From Chitinophaga niastensis (GTDB taxonomy: Bacteria > Bacteroidota > Bacteroidia > Chitinophagales > Chitinophagaceae), in contig NZ_PYAW01000004.1 of NCBI RefSeq assembly GCF_003014755.1, forward strand, positions 558,001-622,000: a stretch of 64,000 bases of DNA, written 5' to 3'. Positions 17,775 through 27,159 of the stretch are shown here, piece after piece. A program made the translations under genes and the position numbers. A model generated the notes under the pieces. It worked only from the letters and a program-made list of their open reading frames with translations. It did not search any database and was not told the origin of the DNA. Position 1 is the first letter of the stretch; every line of letters starts with the position of its first letter.

Positions 17775-18485
17775 AATAACAGGCGCCTTTTAAATCAAAA
17801 AGCTAAACTTTAATTTTGCAATTCGCCTACTCTGTTCTGATGGTTTTCGGCTACCCCATTTTCTTTACCGCAATGTTTGCTACGATGCATCAATAACTGC
17901 CAGTTTGGTATGCGTGTCTATTTACTCATCCCCATAATATGACTAAGAATGAGCTTTATCTTCCATAAAACTATCAACACAGTGGCTATTGTTTTTCCTT
18001 CATACTTTTATGATATTAACAGTAGATCAGAAACACAAAAGATGGTCACTTGCATTGGAAGAAAAATTTAGTTTCTATCAGTATTATTTTTGTTTAATAG
18101 GATAGTGCAGATAATTTATACAATGTATACATCAGTAGTTTAGGATTATATATAACGATGCCAGTTGATGAATGCTTACCATCTTGAAGGGTATTAGAAA
18201 TTACAGTGATTATTTTATAGTGGAATTACAATGTTCCCGTGTAAATGTCAGGATATTTAAAATCCCGCACTTACGTTTCCCGTATAAAAAGATGCTTATA
18301 AGGGAGTAATTAGGATACTATCCCGTACTTTCAACGAAGCAATTTCCTTATCTTTATAAATAGGCTAATTCCAGGGAAGACCATTTTTTGATACAACAAC
18401 CAACCGGCAGCAATAAGAATGCATGCTGCTGCCTCAAATGAAGGACCATGTATGTTAATAGAGATGCCCCATTAAAACCATAAAT
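17775..18485. other. 711-base intergenic region: peptide upstream block, deletion junction, repeat copy 2
   Basis: From left to right: the conserved peptide upstream block (to about 17850); distal upstream sequence matching 9140-9255 (to about 17985); a probable deletion junction (about 17985-18011); the second copy of the duplicated intergenic block (18012-18319); and about 165 bases with nothing recognisable before the ATG at 18486. Just left of 18012, on the minus strand, an ATG sits at the same offset as the FAD-fusion start codon beside block copy 1, but a stop follows after five codons. Confidence 0.6.
18012..18319. repeat. Duplicated intergenic block, copy 2
   Basis: It matches 13599-14023 from GATATTA to GGGAGTAATT, lacking about 110 bases present in the middle of copy 1. 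The best-conserved stretches are ACATCAGTAGTTTAGG, ATTACAGTGATTATTTTATA and TATAAAAAGATGCTTATA. No ORF is apparent. Confidence 0.8.
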
Positions 18486-18704
18486 ATGAAAACTACTACA
18501 TCTTCAGAAAAAGATGATAATATCAGGCCTGCACCCCAGGATATGCAATCCACACTTGCCGGTATATTAGAAAGTGCCGAACTGATAGCGCTGTATAATC
18601 AGGACTATAAGAATGAGAGTATTCGCTATCAGACAGAAGTGATTAAGTTACAGGTGATGTTACTGGAACTGCAGATCGCCAACATGACCAGTATTTATCC
18701 TTAG
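18486..18704 (+). CDS. Small hypothetical protein (72 aa)
   Basis: 72 residues, not recognised. There is no signal peptide or membrane helix. The first 20 residues are polar and probably disordered. The remainder is predicted helical, with leucine-rich spacing (IKLQVMLLELQIANMT) that could form a coiled coil or dimer. The ATG is preceded by an AT-rich stretch, and the stop lies 67 bases before the convergent lipase stop at 18772. Coding character looks reasonable, but with no recognised relatives it could still be a chance ORF. Confidence 0.5.
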   Translation: MKTTTSSEKDDNIRPAPQDMQSTLAGILESAELIALYNQDYKNESIRYQTEVIKLQVMLLELQIANMTSIYP

Positions 18705-18771
18705 GGAAAGCTTTTAGATTGGCTTTATCGTGATGCCAGTTATGCATTAAAGCGGGAGACTTCCCCGGGGA

Positions 18772-21429
18772 TTATTTTATTATTGCACATTTTGCAGTAT
18801 CCGCCAGTCGTACGCATGCTGCATTCAGCAGGAAAAATTTGTTAAGATCATTCACCTCCCTTTTTTTCCATTTATCTTCTATATCATTTTTAAGATTATT
18901 AAGACTGGTGGCAGATAATACCCAGTTCAGCGGCACCTGGCTACCGGATTTACTTAACGACAGCGTGATTAACCTGCCATGAAGCTCCTGCTCGGTGTAT
19001 CTTTTAAGTTGCTCCATGGCCATCGTTGAACGCCCGGCCCTGGTATCATATATACCGTCAACAATTTCCATTACTTCATTACCAAGATTAATATTCTGGA
19101 ATTCGTCATCTTTTTCATCACTGAACTTCAGGACAAATACAAACGGAACTACTTCATCATTTTTGAAATAACTGGATCTTGCCTTCAACGATTGTAATAT
19201 TTCAAACATAGTGCCCGCGCCTGTATTTTCGGCATACCCTCCATCTATATAATGCAATTTCATATTTTCGTTTTGCCTGACGTTTGCTGCAGGAGAAAAA
19301 AGCGGGAACCTGGAACTAAAGTTAACCATCGTACTGTAGTTGATGCCACCCTTTAATTTTCTTAAAAACAGGTCGCGCTCATCTCCAAAATACATACCGC
19401 TATCCGGTTTTACATTACTTAACCAGCACTGTAAACCACTTTCTACTTCTGTTGTATTAACAAACATGGCAGGGTGAATATGTGTACTATCATATTGCCC
19501 CAGGTAGTCATCAGAGAAAATATCTGTTGCATTTGTAGTGATGGTTTTCAGGTATCCGTTTTCCCAACTTTGTTCCAATGCGATGGCCCGGTCGAAACGT
19601 TTAATATGAAAGGGAATAAAAAGATTCAGGAAATCTCCGTAAAACATTTTACCTATCACGGGCGACAAGTAATCCTGGTTAAAAAAGGTATTCGTCAATT
19701 GGGAGAGGGAATCGCTTTTGTGTTTGTTATCCGGCGTAAGATATGCAATCGCATTAAAGAAAGCCAGCCCCAAAGCACCTCCGGATACACCGGAGTAAGC
19801 ATAAACGGCTTTTTTAAAAGTACTTCCAATATCTTTTCCCGCTATTTTCCGCTGATAATAGTCGGCCACATTGGTAGCGGGCTGATTATTATCAAGCGCT
19901 ATTTTGTCATTCTCCACCGCCCTTTTATAGATAAAAGAATCCTTTTCCCTTACGAAATTATCTTCTAAAAAACTGAGTGTCTGCGCCGCAAAAGCGCCTG
20001 TCCTTAATGCACCTCCCTCGGCGCAAACAAATATAACAGGGTATCTTGTTTTCGTGTCTTTGATCCATTTGAATTGATACCTTGTATGAAAGGAGTCTCC
20101 CTTGTAGTTTTCAAACCATTTGTCGAAATGATTGGATAATACTGGCCGTCTGTCAACAAGACCATGCTCGTTATATCTTACCTGGTGATCATTATTCAGG
20201 AAAGAACTTGCGATCAGTAAAACAGTTAAAAAGAAACGCATGGAAAACTTTGCTTTCCGCAACACGGCGTAATCAAGGTACAGCAATCCTATATACATAC
20301 CACTCCAACAAGTAAAGGCAATGATCACCAGTCCCGGCGCACCTATATATTCATAGGCATATACCGGCAGAAAGCAGATAACAGTAAAAATAAAAATGCT
20401 GGTAAGTACAATGACTTTTAGTTGCTTATGCAAACTGGCATAAAAGCTAAGCGGAATTTCATAGACCCACTTGTACAGCTCATCATTTTTGTTCTGATTG
20501 TAACTGGATACCTTAGGTATAAAGCTATCAGGCACAATGGTCTCAGCCGTCATATTCTCCGGTTGCTGCAGAAATCTATCCTGTCCTTCTTTATCCAGTT
20601 TTAAGAATGTCTCCGCAAATTCCTTTATAGGTTTATTTATTTGTGCGGAGAAACTGGAAGGCTTACGGAGCGTAAACAGGTATTCATTGTAAATACCTAT
20701 CAATTTATTGCACCAGCGTTGTTCAGCAGGCAGCAGCTGCATAAAAGACATGAACCCTGATGGTTTCTTCTCCGTTGCTGTATATTCAGTTTCTTTTCCT
20801 GCACTGTCCTCATATAATGAGCTATCTACGCTCTTTTTTTTCAATGGTATACCACTGAAATAAGCCCTGGCCAGCACATTTAATACAAAATACAGGCAGG
20901 CAACCGGTATGCCGAAGCCCCAGTTTTTCTGTGTAGTTGTAAGTGTATTATCCCGTAGGTAATTGATCAGGAAACTGGCAAATACAATTAAAAAAGGCAC
21001 GAGTAAAAACATATTTGCAACCGTTTCCTGTACGGCCTTCCTCCATCTAACCCTTTCTTCCGATAAACTTTTACCTGAATTATCCGTTACATAAATAGCG
21101 TACCTGCTGCCATATTCGGATACAACACTCCATAGGAATACACCGCCCAGCAACCAGAATAAATTGCCAATCCGGTGTTGAATGGCTATTTCTTCCACTA
21201 TTATCAGCAGTACATCCCTGCCCTGAGGTAACATGGTGAAAACAAAAAATGCAAGAATATTCAATATGGAAAACATACCACAGCTTCTTAATACACTGAA
21301 AAAATCGGACACCAGGTAACGCAATGGGATTTGGTCCTTTGCACCCGAAAGCTTTTCAAAAATGACCTTGAAGTGGAAGAATAATAATGCGAACAAACTC
21401 TTCAACAAGTCTAATATCTTCGTTTGCAT
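18772..21429 (-). CDS. Membrane-anchored patatin-like phospholipase
   Basis: 885 residues. The N-terminal half has several membrane helices (about residues 45-75, 85-110, 140-165, 170-195, 330-350, 360-380 and 395-415) with cytoplasmic loops between. The C-terminal half is a patatin-like lipase: a glycine-rich oxyanion segment AEGGALRTGAF near residue 470, the nucleophile elbow YSGVSGGALG (Ser near residue 547) and the dyad aspartate in YIDGGYAENTGAG near residue 728. Patatins hydrolyse acyl esters of phospholipids. Joining the lipase to a large membrane domain is less common than soluble or barrel-linked patatins. The gene stands alone, with about 470 bases upstream. Confidence 0.85.
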   Translation of the reverse strand: MQTKILDLLKSLFALLFFHFKVIFEKLSGAKDQIPLRYLVSDFFSVLRSCGMFSILNILAFFVFTMLPQGRDVLLIIVEEIAIQHRIGNLFWLLGGVFLWSVVSEYGSRYAIYVTDNSGKSLSEERVRWRKAVQETVANMFLLVPFLIVFASFLINYLRDNTLTTTQKNWGFGIPVACLYFVLNVLARAYFSGIPLKKKSVDSSLYEDSAGKETEYTATEKKPSGFMSFMQLLPAEQRWCNKLIGIYNEYLFTLRKPSSFSAQINKPIKEFAETFLKLDKEGQDRFLQQPENMTAETIVPDSFIPKVSSYNQNKNDELYKWVYEIPLSFYASLHKQLKVIVLTSIFIFTVICFLPVYAYEYIGAPGLVIIAFTCWSGMYIGLLYLDYAVLRKAKFSMRFFLTVLLIASSFLNNDHQVRYNEHGLVDRRPVLSNHFDKWFENYKGDSFHTRYQFKWIKDTKTRYPVIFVCAEGGALRTGAFAAQTLSFLEDNFVREKDSFIYKRAVENDKIALDNNQPATNVADYYQRKIAGKDIGSTFKKAVYAYSGVSGGALGLAFFNAIAYLTPDNKHKSDSLSQLTNTFFNQDYLSPVIGKMFYGDFLNLFIPFHIKRFDRAIALEQSWENGYLKTITTNATDIFSDDYLGQYDSTHIHPAMFVNTTEVESGLQCWLSNVKPDSGMYFGDERDLFLRKLKGGINYSTMVNFSSRFPLFSPAANVRQNENMKLHYIDGGYAENTGAGTMFEILQSLKARSSYFKNDEVVPFVFVLKFSDEKDDEFQNINLGNEVMEIVDGIYDTRAGRSTMAMEQLKRYTEQELHGRLITLSLSKSGSQVPLNWVLSATSLNNLKNDIEDKWKKREVNDLNKFFLLNAACVRLADTAKCAIIK

Positions 21430-21895
21430 GCTGTCAGTTTTTATTGTTAAAGACGTTGATTATTTGAATTCGCCCACCTGTTGGGTGGAATAGTGGTGTT
21501 ATTGTAAATGGTTTTGATAGTTGCCGGTGTTGGGGCATCGTATTGGTCGATACAGTGAAAATTAGTAATATGAAGTGTGCTCAATAAAAAAATTATGAAA
21601 ACCAATCAGGATGTAACATAAGGGGACTTGACAAAACATTCTTTGGGGCCCGACAGCTGATACTTCAACTCATTAGATGGAAGTTAATATAAAATAATAA
21701 CTCCTCCAAGCAATCCGATACCCTATTTTAGCCGGCATTTCTTATGTTGCGGGATCAATCATGTAAATTCTAAAAGAATTCAGAATTGCCCTGTATTTTT
21801 GAATCATGAAGGTATCAAATACAAAAGGCATTATACCATAAGATATAATGCCTTTTGTGTTTCATAGAAAGCTGTACCTATCCGGCTGTTTGTTA
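21430..21895. other. 466-base intergenic region upstream of the lipase gene
   Basis: It holds the upstream region of the minus-strand lipase (start 21429) and, at 21821-21858, the terminator of the metalloprotease gene. A short hairpin CCCACCTGTTGGGTGG lies at about 21475-21490. No ORF or recognisable promoter box was found. Confidence 0.5.
21821..21858 (-). terminator. Intrinsic terminator of the metalloprotease gene
   Basis: The stem ACAAAAGGCATTATA (21821-21835) pairs perfectly with TATAATGCCTTTTGT (21844-21858) across an 8-base loop. It lies 38 bases past the minus-strand stop at 21896, with a T-rich right arm in either direction. Confidence 0.8.
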
Positions 21896-22663
21896 TCAGG
21901 GGTATAATGCGGATGTAGCTTGTTTATCTTTTGTAGATAATACTGTAGCGCCACTACCACACTGACCACCATTCATAATAGAGGAAGCATCTGTTCCGCC
22001 TACACCTGGTACTGCGGCAGCAAAGGGCTCACCAATAGCTGCCCAGTTGGTGTGCCTGAATGATATGCAGTGCCCCATTTCATGTGTAATGGTTCTTTGG
22101 CGTTGTGCAAAACTGTTTCCGGCAATTTGTGCTATGTTTATTCTGATCAATCCGCCTGCAGCACCTCCGGATGGGAATGTACCCTGTCCGCAAATACCGG
22201 AGCCAAGGTTCGCATTCTGGATGTATACATCATAAGAGGTGCCGGTAACAATGGTCCAGTGGATAGACGTTGCGGGAACAGTGTTCCATTGGTTGATGGC
22301 CGAATTGATCTCAGCCATCATACTGTTCATAGAAGGGTCTACTTTCAAACGGATATTCATACTGTTGGCAAGAGTCAACAGGGTACTGGCACCGGTATAG
22401 TACTGTTCTGTTTTAGGCTTACCATCATCAACCGGTACCTTCATGTTTTTCGGGAAGAGGATATCTTCTTCAACAATGTATTCATTTTTGTTTTCCTGGA
22501 TACTGGAAGCGGGGAATCCTAAATGCTGAATGTACGCCAGTACTTGTTTTGAATTATCCTGCTGAAGTTGAGGAACAACAGGTGTTTGGTTAGATTTAGA
22601 ACACGCAGTAATCATAGTTACTGCGAGGGCCAGAATCGCGAGAGATTTGATGTTTTTGCTCAT
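21896..22663 (-). CDS. Secreted zinc metalloprotease lipoprotein (HEIGH/matrixin type)
   Basis: 255 residues. The lipoprotein signal ends in TAC at residues 19-21 (MSKNIKSLAILALAVTMITAC). The zinc site is HEMGHCISFRH near residue 194 (HExGHxxxxxH, three histidine ligands), followed by the conserved SIMNGGQCG turn. This matches the dual-action HEIGH metallopeptidase group of Bacteroidota, secreted enzymes of the metzincin clan. The gene has its own terminator and about 300 bases of upstream space, so it is probably a single-gene unit. The substrate is unknown. Confidence 0.87.
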   Translation of the reverse strand: MSKNIKSLAILALAVTMITACSKSNQTPVVPQLQQDNSKQVLAYIQHLGFPASSIQENKNEYIVEEDILFPKNMKVPVDDGKPKTEQYYTGASTLLTLANSMNIRLKVDPSMNSMMAEINSAINQWNTVPATSIHWTIVTGTSYDVYIQNANLGSGICGQGTFPSGGAAGGLIRINIAQIAGNSFAQRQRTITHEMGHCISFRHTNWAAIGEPFAAAVPGVGGTDASSIMNGGQCGSGATVLSTKDKQATSALYP

Positions 22664-22970
22664 GCTAAGTTAATTTTGGTTAGATAGATTGATGGTAATA
22701 AGCAGGATAGTGCTACAGCTTTTTATGCACTTTAAATACGCGTGAACAGATTTTGGTATTACCTGCAATTTTACAATAAGTAAAACAGGAAAATATTTTT
22801 TTAGACAAAAGTGAAATTTCATTCGACCAATAAAAAACACGTATAACCAATACGCATAACGATCCGCCCCGGATACCAAAAGCGGGGGGAATGCTACTTT
22901 TACTAAGTTATAAAAGTACGCTGCGAAAAATAACCTGATTTTTATTTTAGACGATGATGATGATAAATTT
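22664..22970. other. 307-base intergenic region without a recognised feature
   Basis: This lies between the amidase stop (22971) and the metalloprotease start (22663), both on the minus strand. It must hold the metalloprotease promoter and perhaps the end of the amidase transcript. I see no clear hairpin, promoter box or gene. Confidence 0.4.
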
Positions 22971-24560
22971 TTAACCCGGCAGATCGGTTTTAAACGCGGG
23001 TATGGTACGTTTATGCGAAGCCTGTTCATACGCATAAGCCATGGAAATAAGTTGTGGCTCGGTGTAAGCAGTTGCAAAAAAGGATATACCGGCCGGTAAT
23101 CCATGTACAAGACCCATGGGCACCGTAATGTGAGGGAAGCCGGAAATAGCGGCAGGAGTGGACAGGGAGGGGCCATTATCATAGTCCCCGTTTACAAGGT
23201 CAATACAACATGCAGGGCCATTAGTAATGCCCGACAAAGCATCCAGTTGATGCTGCGCCATCAGCTCAGCAATGATCTTCCGGGAACTGAGTGTCAGGGT
23301 TAATGCTACTGTATATTCAGGGCTGCTAAGATCGCCTTTATTGTTGCTGTCAGTCAATGTTTCCTGTTTGAAAAAAGGCATCACCTGTGCCGCATGCGCT
23401 TCATTAAAAGCAATGACATCTTTCAGTGAACGGATAGTCAAATCTGTACCGGATAAATAACGATTTACACCGTCTTTAAATTCATAGAGTAAAACAAGAA
23501 ATTCTGAGCGGCGGCCGATGGGCTCCAGGGCTTTCAGTAAATCCACTTCTACTATCGTGGCGCCCTGTGCTTCCAGCACAGTCATGGCATCCCGTAAAAG
23601 TTGTACCAGATCGGGGTTGGCAGTGAAATGCGATTTTTCAATACCGATACGTTTTCCTTTCAGGCCATTTTTATCCAGGAACTTTGTATAATCTTTCAGC
23701 GCCTTGCCCTTACTTTCATTTGTTACGGGATCTGTTGCATCAACACCGGTAAGGGGACCTAACAAAATGGCGGCATCCTTTACACTACGGGCCATAGGGC
23801 CGGCGGTATCCTGTGTAGCTGAAATGGGAATGATACCGGAACGGCTCCACAAACCAACAGTAGGTTTGATACCCACTAATCCATTGATGGAAGCAGGAGA
23901 TACAATGGAACCATCCGTTTCTGTACCAATGCTCACGGTACACAGATTGGCAGCAGTGGCTACAGCAGAACCTGCGCTGGAGCCGGAGGGGTTACGGTCT
24001 AATATGTATGGGCATTTGGTTTGCCCGCCGCGACTACTCCAGGCACTGGTAGCGTGTTCTGACCGGAAATTAGCCCATTCACTCAGGTTGGTTTTACCCA
24101 ACAGTACGGCACCGGCTAAACGCAGTTGACGAATAATAAAGGCATCTGCCTTCGCTTTATTGCCGGACAATGCCAGCGAGCCGGCAGTGGTCATCATCTG
24201 ATCGGCAGTATTAATATTGTCTTTTATCAGCACCGGAATGCCATGTAAAGGACCTCTGATACGGCCTTGTTGCCTTTCTTTGTCCAGGGCTGCTGCAATG
24301 GACAGGGCATCGGGATTCAGCTCTATCACTGCTTTCAGGGTGGGCCCTTTTTGATCAATGGCCAGGATCCGGTTGATATATGATTGGGTAATGGATACGG
24401 AGGTTTCCGATCCTTTTTGCATGTTTTCCTGTAACTGTGTAATGGTGGCTTCCTCCAGAGGATGCGATGTGCCGGTAGTTGCAGCCCAGCCTGAAAGTTT
24501 GGCGGCCATTATGCCCAGACTTGTTAGGGAACCTGCATGCAGGAAATTTCTCCGGTTCAT
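22971..24560 (-). CDS. Amidase-signature family hydrolase, secreted
   Basis: 529 residues from the ATG giving MNRRNFLHAGSLTSLG. The frame extends 18 codons further upstream, but the RR-containing signal marks 24560 as the start and suggests Tat export. The Ser-cisSer-Lys site is visible: Lys in GIPVLIKDNIN near residue 112, the first serine in GSSAGSAVATA near 195, and the nucleophile serine in ETDGSIVSPA about 25 residues later. Such enzymes hydrolyse amides, including peptide amides and amino-acid amides. It is the last of a run of minus-strand genes beginning with the ArsR regulator, and may be the tail of that transcript or separately expressed. Confidence 0.92.
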   Translation of the reverse strand: MNRRNFLHAGSLTSLGIMAAKLSGWAATTGTSHPLEEATITQLQENMQKGSETSVSITQSYINRILAIDQKGPTLKAVIELNPDALSIAAALDKERQQGRIRGPLHGIPVLIKDNINTADQMMTTAGSLALSGNKAKADAFIIRQLRLAGAVLLGKTNLSEWANFRSEHATSAWSSRGGQTKCPYILDRNPSGSSAGSAVATAANLCTVSIGTETDGSIVSPASINGLVGIKPTVGLWSRSGIIPISATQDTAGPMARSVKDAAILLGPLTGVDATDPVTNESKGKALKDYTKFLDKNGLKGKRIGIEKSHFTANPDLVQLLRDAMTVLEAQGATIVEVDLLKALEPIGRRSEFLVLLYEFKDGVNRYLSGTDLTIRSLKDVIAFNEAHAAQVMPFFKQETLTDSNNKGDLSSPEYTVALTLTLSSRKIIAELMAQHQLDALSGITNGPACCIDLVNGDYDNGPSLSTPAAISGFPHITVPMGLVHGLPAGISFFATAYTEPQLISMAYAYEQASHKRTIPAFKTDLPG

Positions 24561-24656
24561 ATGGGGTGAGTTTGTAATGAAAATAAGGTTTTTTGCGCCA
24601 ATAATTTGCGGCATTTGGCGAAAAACCTTTACAGCTTTCTTACAAAGCTGCTTTAA

Positions 24657-25163
24657 TTACTCCTTCGCAAATTTTACCACAAATTCAGTTACCTGGAAAC
24701 TGCTGCGGGCAGGTTTCTTTTCACCAGGTACTACCAACCTGAAAGGCCCTTTGCCATTGGGCAGCGGAGCCCCCTCCGTTTTATCTGCAAGGATCACTTT
24801 ACGATCCGTAAAACTACTGTCCAGTTCCGCCAGGGAAAATAACACTTCATAGCCGTCAGCACATTTTACCATGAGGTATTTGGTGAGATTTTCTCCCCGT
24901 AGTTGTTTACCTGTAGTAACACCCGCCCGTTCCAGGATGTCCTGTATGGCAACACCTGTGTAACTGTGTTCTTTGCCGTCGCGGTCTTTCATGATAACAG
25001 TGCTGTGCTGCATTTTTGTAATATCATCCGCGTATAAAGTCAGCGGAGTAGTTACTTCTCCCGACACTTTTAAAAAAGGCTTCGCCGGATTTTCCTGTGC
25101 AGTAGCCTGCCGGGAGAGCATAAATAAAAGAAGTAAGGAGGTAGGAAAGGTAAATAGTTTCAC
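24657..25163 (-). CDS. Small secreted protein with a molybdopterin-binding (sulfite-oxidase-like) fold
   Basis: 168 residues starting at a GTG, with a signal peptide ending near QATAQ. The body resembles the oxidoreductase molybdopterin-binding fold: FLKVSGEVTTPLTL at the start, YTGVAIQDILERAGV, a CADGYEVLFSLAEL segment and PFRLVVPGEKK. The single cysteine (KCADGYE) is not in the usual cofactor-cysteine context, so cofactor binding is doubtful. It starts five bases after the peroxidase stop, so the two are translationally linked. It may serve as a partner of the dihaem peroxidase. The role is unknown. Confidence 0.75.
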   Translation of the reverse strand: MKLFTFPTSLLLLFMLSRQATAQENPAKPFLKVSGEVTTPLTLYADDITKMQHSTVIMKDRDGKEHSYTGVAIQDILERAGVTTGKQLRGENLTKYLMVKCADGYEVLFSLAELDSSFTDRKVILADKTEGAPLPNGKGPFRLVVPGEKKPARSSFQVTEFVVKFAKE

Positions 25164-25168
25164 AGCTG

Positions 25169-26245
25169 TTAATTTAAGAATGGATTTGAAAAACGTTTAT
25201 CCCTAATAAAGGAGGAATCTGTAAGCATATGCAGAAAGGCAATAAGATCCCTTTTCTCCTGGCTGTTTAAATCCAGTGATGTACCATTAACTGAATTTGA
25301 ATTGCCTTGTAAAAAAGGACTCAGCGTGTTGCTTTGCGCTACATGTTCATTATAATGTGCTACTACTTCTTCCAGTGTGGTAAAACGGCCATCGTGCATG
25401 TAAGGTGCAGTGAGTGCAATATTTCTTAGCAACACTACCCTGAACCTGCCGCTGTCGTAAGCCTGACCGGTAATTTTTTCACGACCCGCATCTTTCGGAA
25501 TAATGTCAAGCCCATTGTTATGGAAAAGATCACTGAATGTTTTTGGTCCTCCGTGGCAGTGGCCGCAGCCGGCACCACGACTATGCCTGGTTGGTTCCGG
25601 GCTGCTATAAAAGAGCGCAATGCCATGTAGCTCCGATGCAGTAGGTTGATATTCGCCACGCAGATATTTATCATAGTTGGAATTGGCAGATACCAGTGTC
25701 CGTTCAAACTGTGCAAGGGCTTTCACGATTTTGTCTCCTGTGATACTGTCTGAGCCAAAAGCGTTGCGGAATAACGGTGTATAGCGCTTTTGCAGCTTAT
25801 TGGCTGATACCTCCAGTGATTGCCCCATTTCATGGGTATTAGTGAGGGGAGTGGCCGCCTGCATTTCCAGGCTGGTTGCCCTGCCATCCCAAAAGAAATG
25901 ACGCACCCACAAAAGATTGGCTAGCGACATGGTATTGCGCGGTTGCAAGGTTCCGTCTACGCCCGCACTGAATGCTTTACCATCTGTGAAAGCCAGCGAC
26001 TGTTGATGACAAGTGGCGCAGGAGATCTTGTTATTGGCCGACAATGCTTTTTCATAAAAGAGCATTCTGCCTAAATAAACACCCTCGCTAGTAGTAGGAT
26101 TATCCGCTGGTATCATTATCCGGTTGCCAAAATAATCAGGGTAAATGATCTTTAACGGCGTAGCGGTATGATAGACTTTCCCGCCCGCCGACAGGAGGCA
26201 GACCATTACGGCTATGAAACATATTATTTGCAGCATTCGGCTCAT
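25169..26245 (-). CDS. Dihaem cytochrome-c peroxidase (CcpA/MauG family)
   Basis: 358 residues with an N-terminal signal/anchor helix. Two haem-c sites are visible: CATCHQQ near residue 77 and CGHCHGG near residue 228. Other family marks are LGRMLFYEKALSANNKISC, FTDGKAFSAGVDG, FFWDGRA and APYMHDGRF near the C-terminus. These periplasmic proteins reduce peroxide or oxidise protein or peptide targets (MauG). It sits between a zinc-ribbon protein and a molybdopterin-fold protein, on the strand of the mer genes. The link to mercury is positional only. Confidence 0.92.
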   Translation of the reverse strand: MSRMLQIICFIAVMVCLLSAGGKVYHTATPLKIIYPDYFGNRIMIPADNPTTSEGVYLGRMLFYEKALSANNKISCATCHQQSLAFTDGKAFSAGVDGTLQPRNTMSLANLLWVRHFFWDGRATSLEMQAATPLTNTHEMGQSLEVSANKLQKRYTPLFRNAFGSDSITGDKIVKALAQFERTLVSANSNYDKYLRGEYQPTASELHGIALFYSSPEPTRHSRGAGCGHCHGGPKTFSDLFHNNGLDIIPKDAGREKITGQAYDSGRFRVVLLRNIALTAPYMHDGRFTTLEEVVAHYNEHVAQSNTLSPFLQGNSNSVNGTSLDLNSQEKRDLIAFLHMLTDSSFIRDKRFSNPFLN

Positions 26246-26329
26246 GACGATAGCCGGTTAATTGTAGTTGCCATCCGTTAAAAATAGAAATATACCTGGA
26301 TATCTGCTCCATACGTTTTAATCTTTTTA

Positions 26330-26545
26330 TCAGCAATGGCATGTGCCGTCCTGCATGGGAGGGCATTTTACGGTTCCATAACTGCAATACACACAACAGT
26401 CGCCCGCTTTAGGTTTCAGGCGTTCCTTACAATTGGTGCATACATAGAAATACTGACAGGCATCCGTTGGCATGACTTCCAGCTTTTGAAATCCGCAATG
26501 AGGGCAGATAATAACAGATTCAGTAATTATTTGTTTTGCAGACAT
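26330..26545 (-). CDS. Small cysteine-rich zinc-ribbon protein (GDCCxYCSYG type)
   Basis: 71 residues with ten cysteines. The first pair, CPHC, sits in ICPHCGFQKLEVMPTDAC. The second, CTNC, sits in YVCTNCKERLKPK. The C-terminus has GDCCVYCSYG, then KCPP and CHC. The first part looks like a zinc ribbon, and the terminal cysteine cluster could bind a soft metal. Similar small proteins accompany mercury and other metal genes in Bacteroidota. It lies 20 bases downstream of MerTP, so a metal-handling role is likely. Confidence 0.82.
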   Translation of the reverse strand: MSAKQIITESVIICPHCGFQKLEVMPTDACQYFYVCTNCKERLKPKAGDCCVYCSYGTVKCPPMQDGTCHC

Positions 26546-26565
26546 TTGAATACGTAGTTTAGCTA

Positions 26566-27159
26566 TTATGGTGTAATGATGTAACCTGTTTCCTTTTGAA
26601 TGTTAGCAGATAACTGTTTCGCACTGATCCTGGTACTGTCAAATTCAAGCCAGGCGAGTTGTTGCTCGTAAGATGCATTGGCTTGCGTTACTCCGGGTAA
26701 AGAAACTGCTGCTGCGGTAATGTGACCTTCACAGTCTTTGCAGGACATTCCGCTTACATGAAATACAACTTGCTGCAGGTGGGTATTATTTATTGGCTGC
26801 ACCGTTTGTTTCCTGTTTGCCGAAAAATACCCGGCATAATATGGAAATGTAGAGAGCAATACAGCTATAATGGCAATACTCCAAAGCACTTTTTTTGATT
26901 GAAAAAGACTTTTCTTATCCCCGCATCCGCAATCATTTTTTTTGGGTGGAGTATAGGCTTTGTAAAAAGAGAAACCTAATGTAACCACCATCAGTCCCAG
27001 GAGATAGGGCCTTAATGGAGCAATCCAGCCAAATGCAGCACCGGCTCCGCTGATGCCACCTATAATACTTAATACAGGTGCAATGCAACAAAGACTGGAA
27101 GAAGTAGCCAGCAATAACCCGGTTCCTAAAAGGAATTTGTTGTTTTTCCCTTTATTCAT
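26566..27159 (-). CDS. merTP: Mercuric transport protein MerTP (MerT-like with fused MerP-like domain)
   Basis: 197 residues. The N-terminal MerT-like part has three membrane helices, with the vicinal pair Cys24-Cys25 in SSSLCCIAPVLS and a cysteine motif DCGCGDK in the loop. The C-terminal part is a heavy-metal-associated domain with GMSCKDCEGHI near residues 137-147. MerT passes Hg(II) inward and MerP captures it, and Bacteroidota often fuse the two. No mercuric reductase or lyase lies nearby, so detoxification after uptake would need a gene elsewhere. It overlaps the ArsR stop by four bases (ATGA), so the two are translationally coupled. Confidence 0.86.
   Translation of the reverse strand: MNKGKNNKFLLGTGLLLATSSSLCCIAPVLSIIGGISGAGAAFGWIAPLRPYLLGLMVVTLGFSFYKAYTPPKKNDCGCGDKKSLFQSKKVLWSIAIIAVLLSTFPYYAGYFSANRKQTVQPINNTHLQQVVFHVSGMSCKDCEGHITAAAVSLPGVTQANASYEQQLAWLEFDSTRISAKQLSANIQKETGYIITP

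Noticed and set aside
22670..23182. 170-aa minus-strand ORF overlapping the amidase end
   Set aside because: It lies largely in another frame of the amidase end and the intergenic region, with a composition unlike its neighbours and no recognisable domain.
24358..24852. 164-aa plus-strand ORF across the amidase start and molybdopterin-fold gene
   Set aside because: It is antisense to two well-supported genes and has no domain or start signal.
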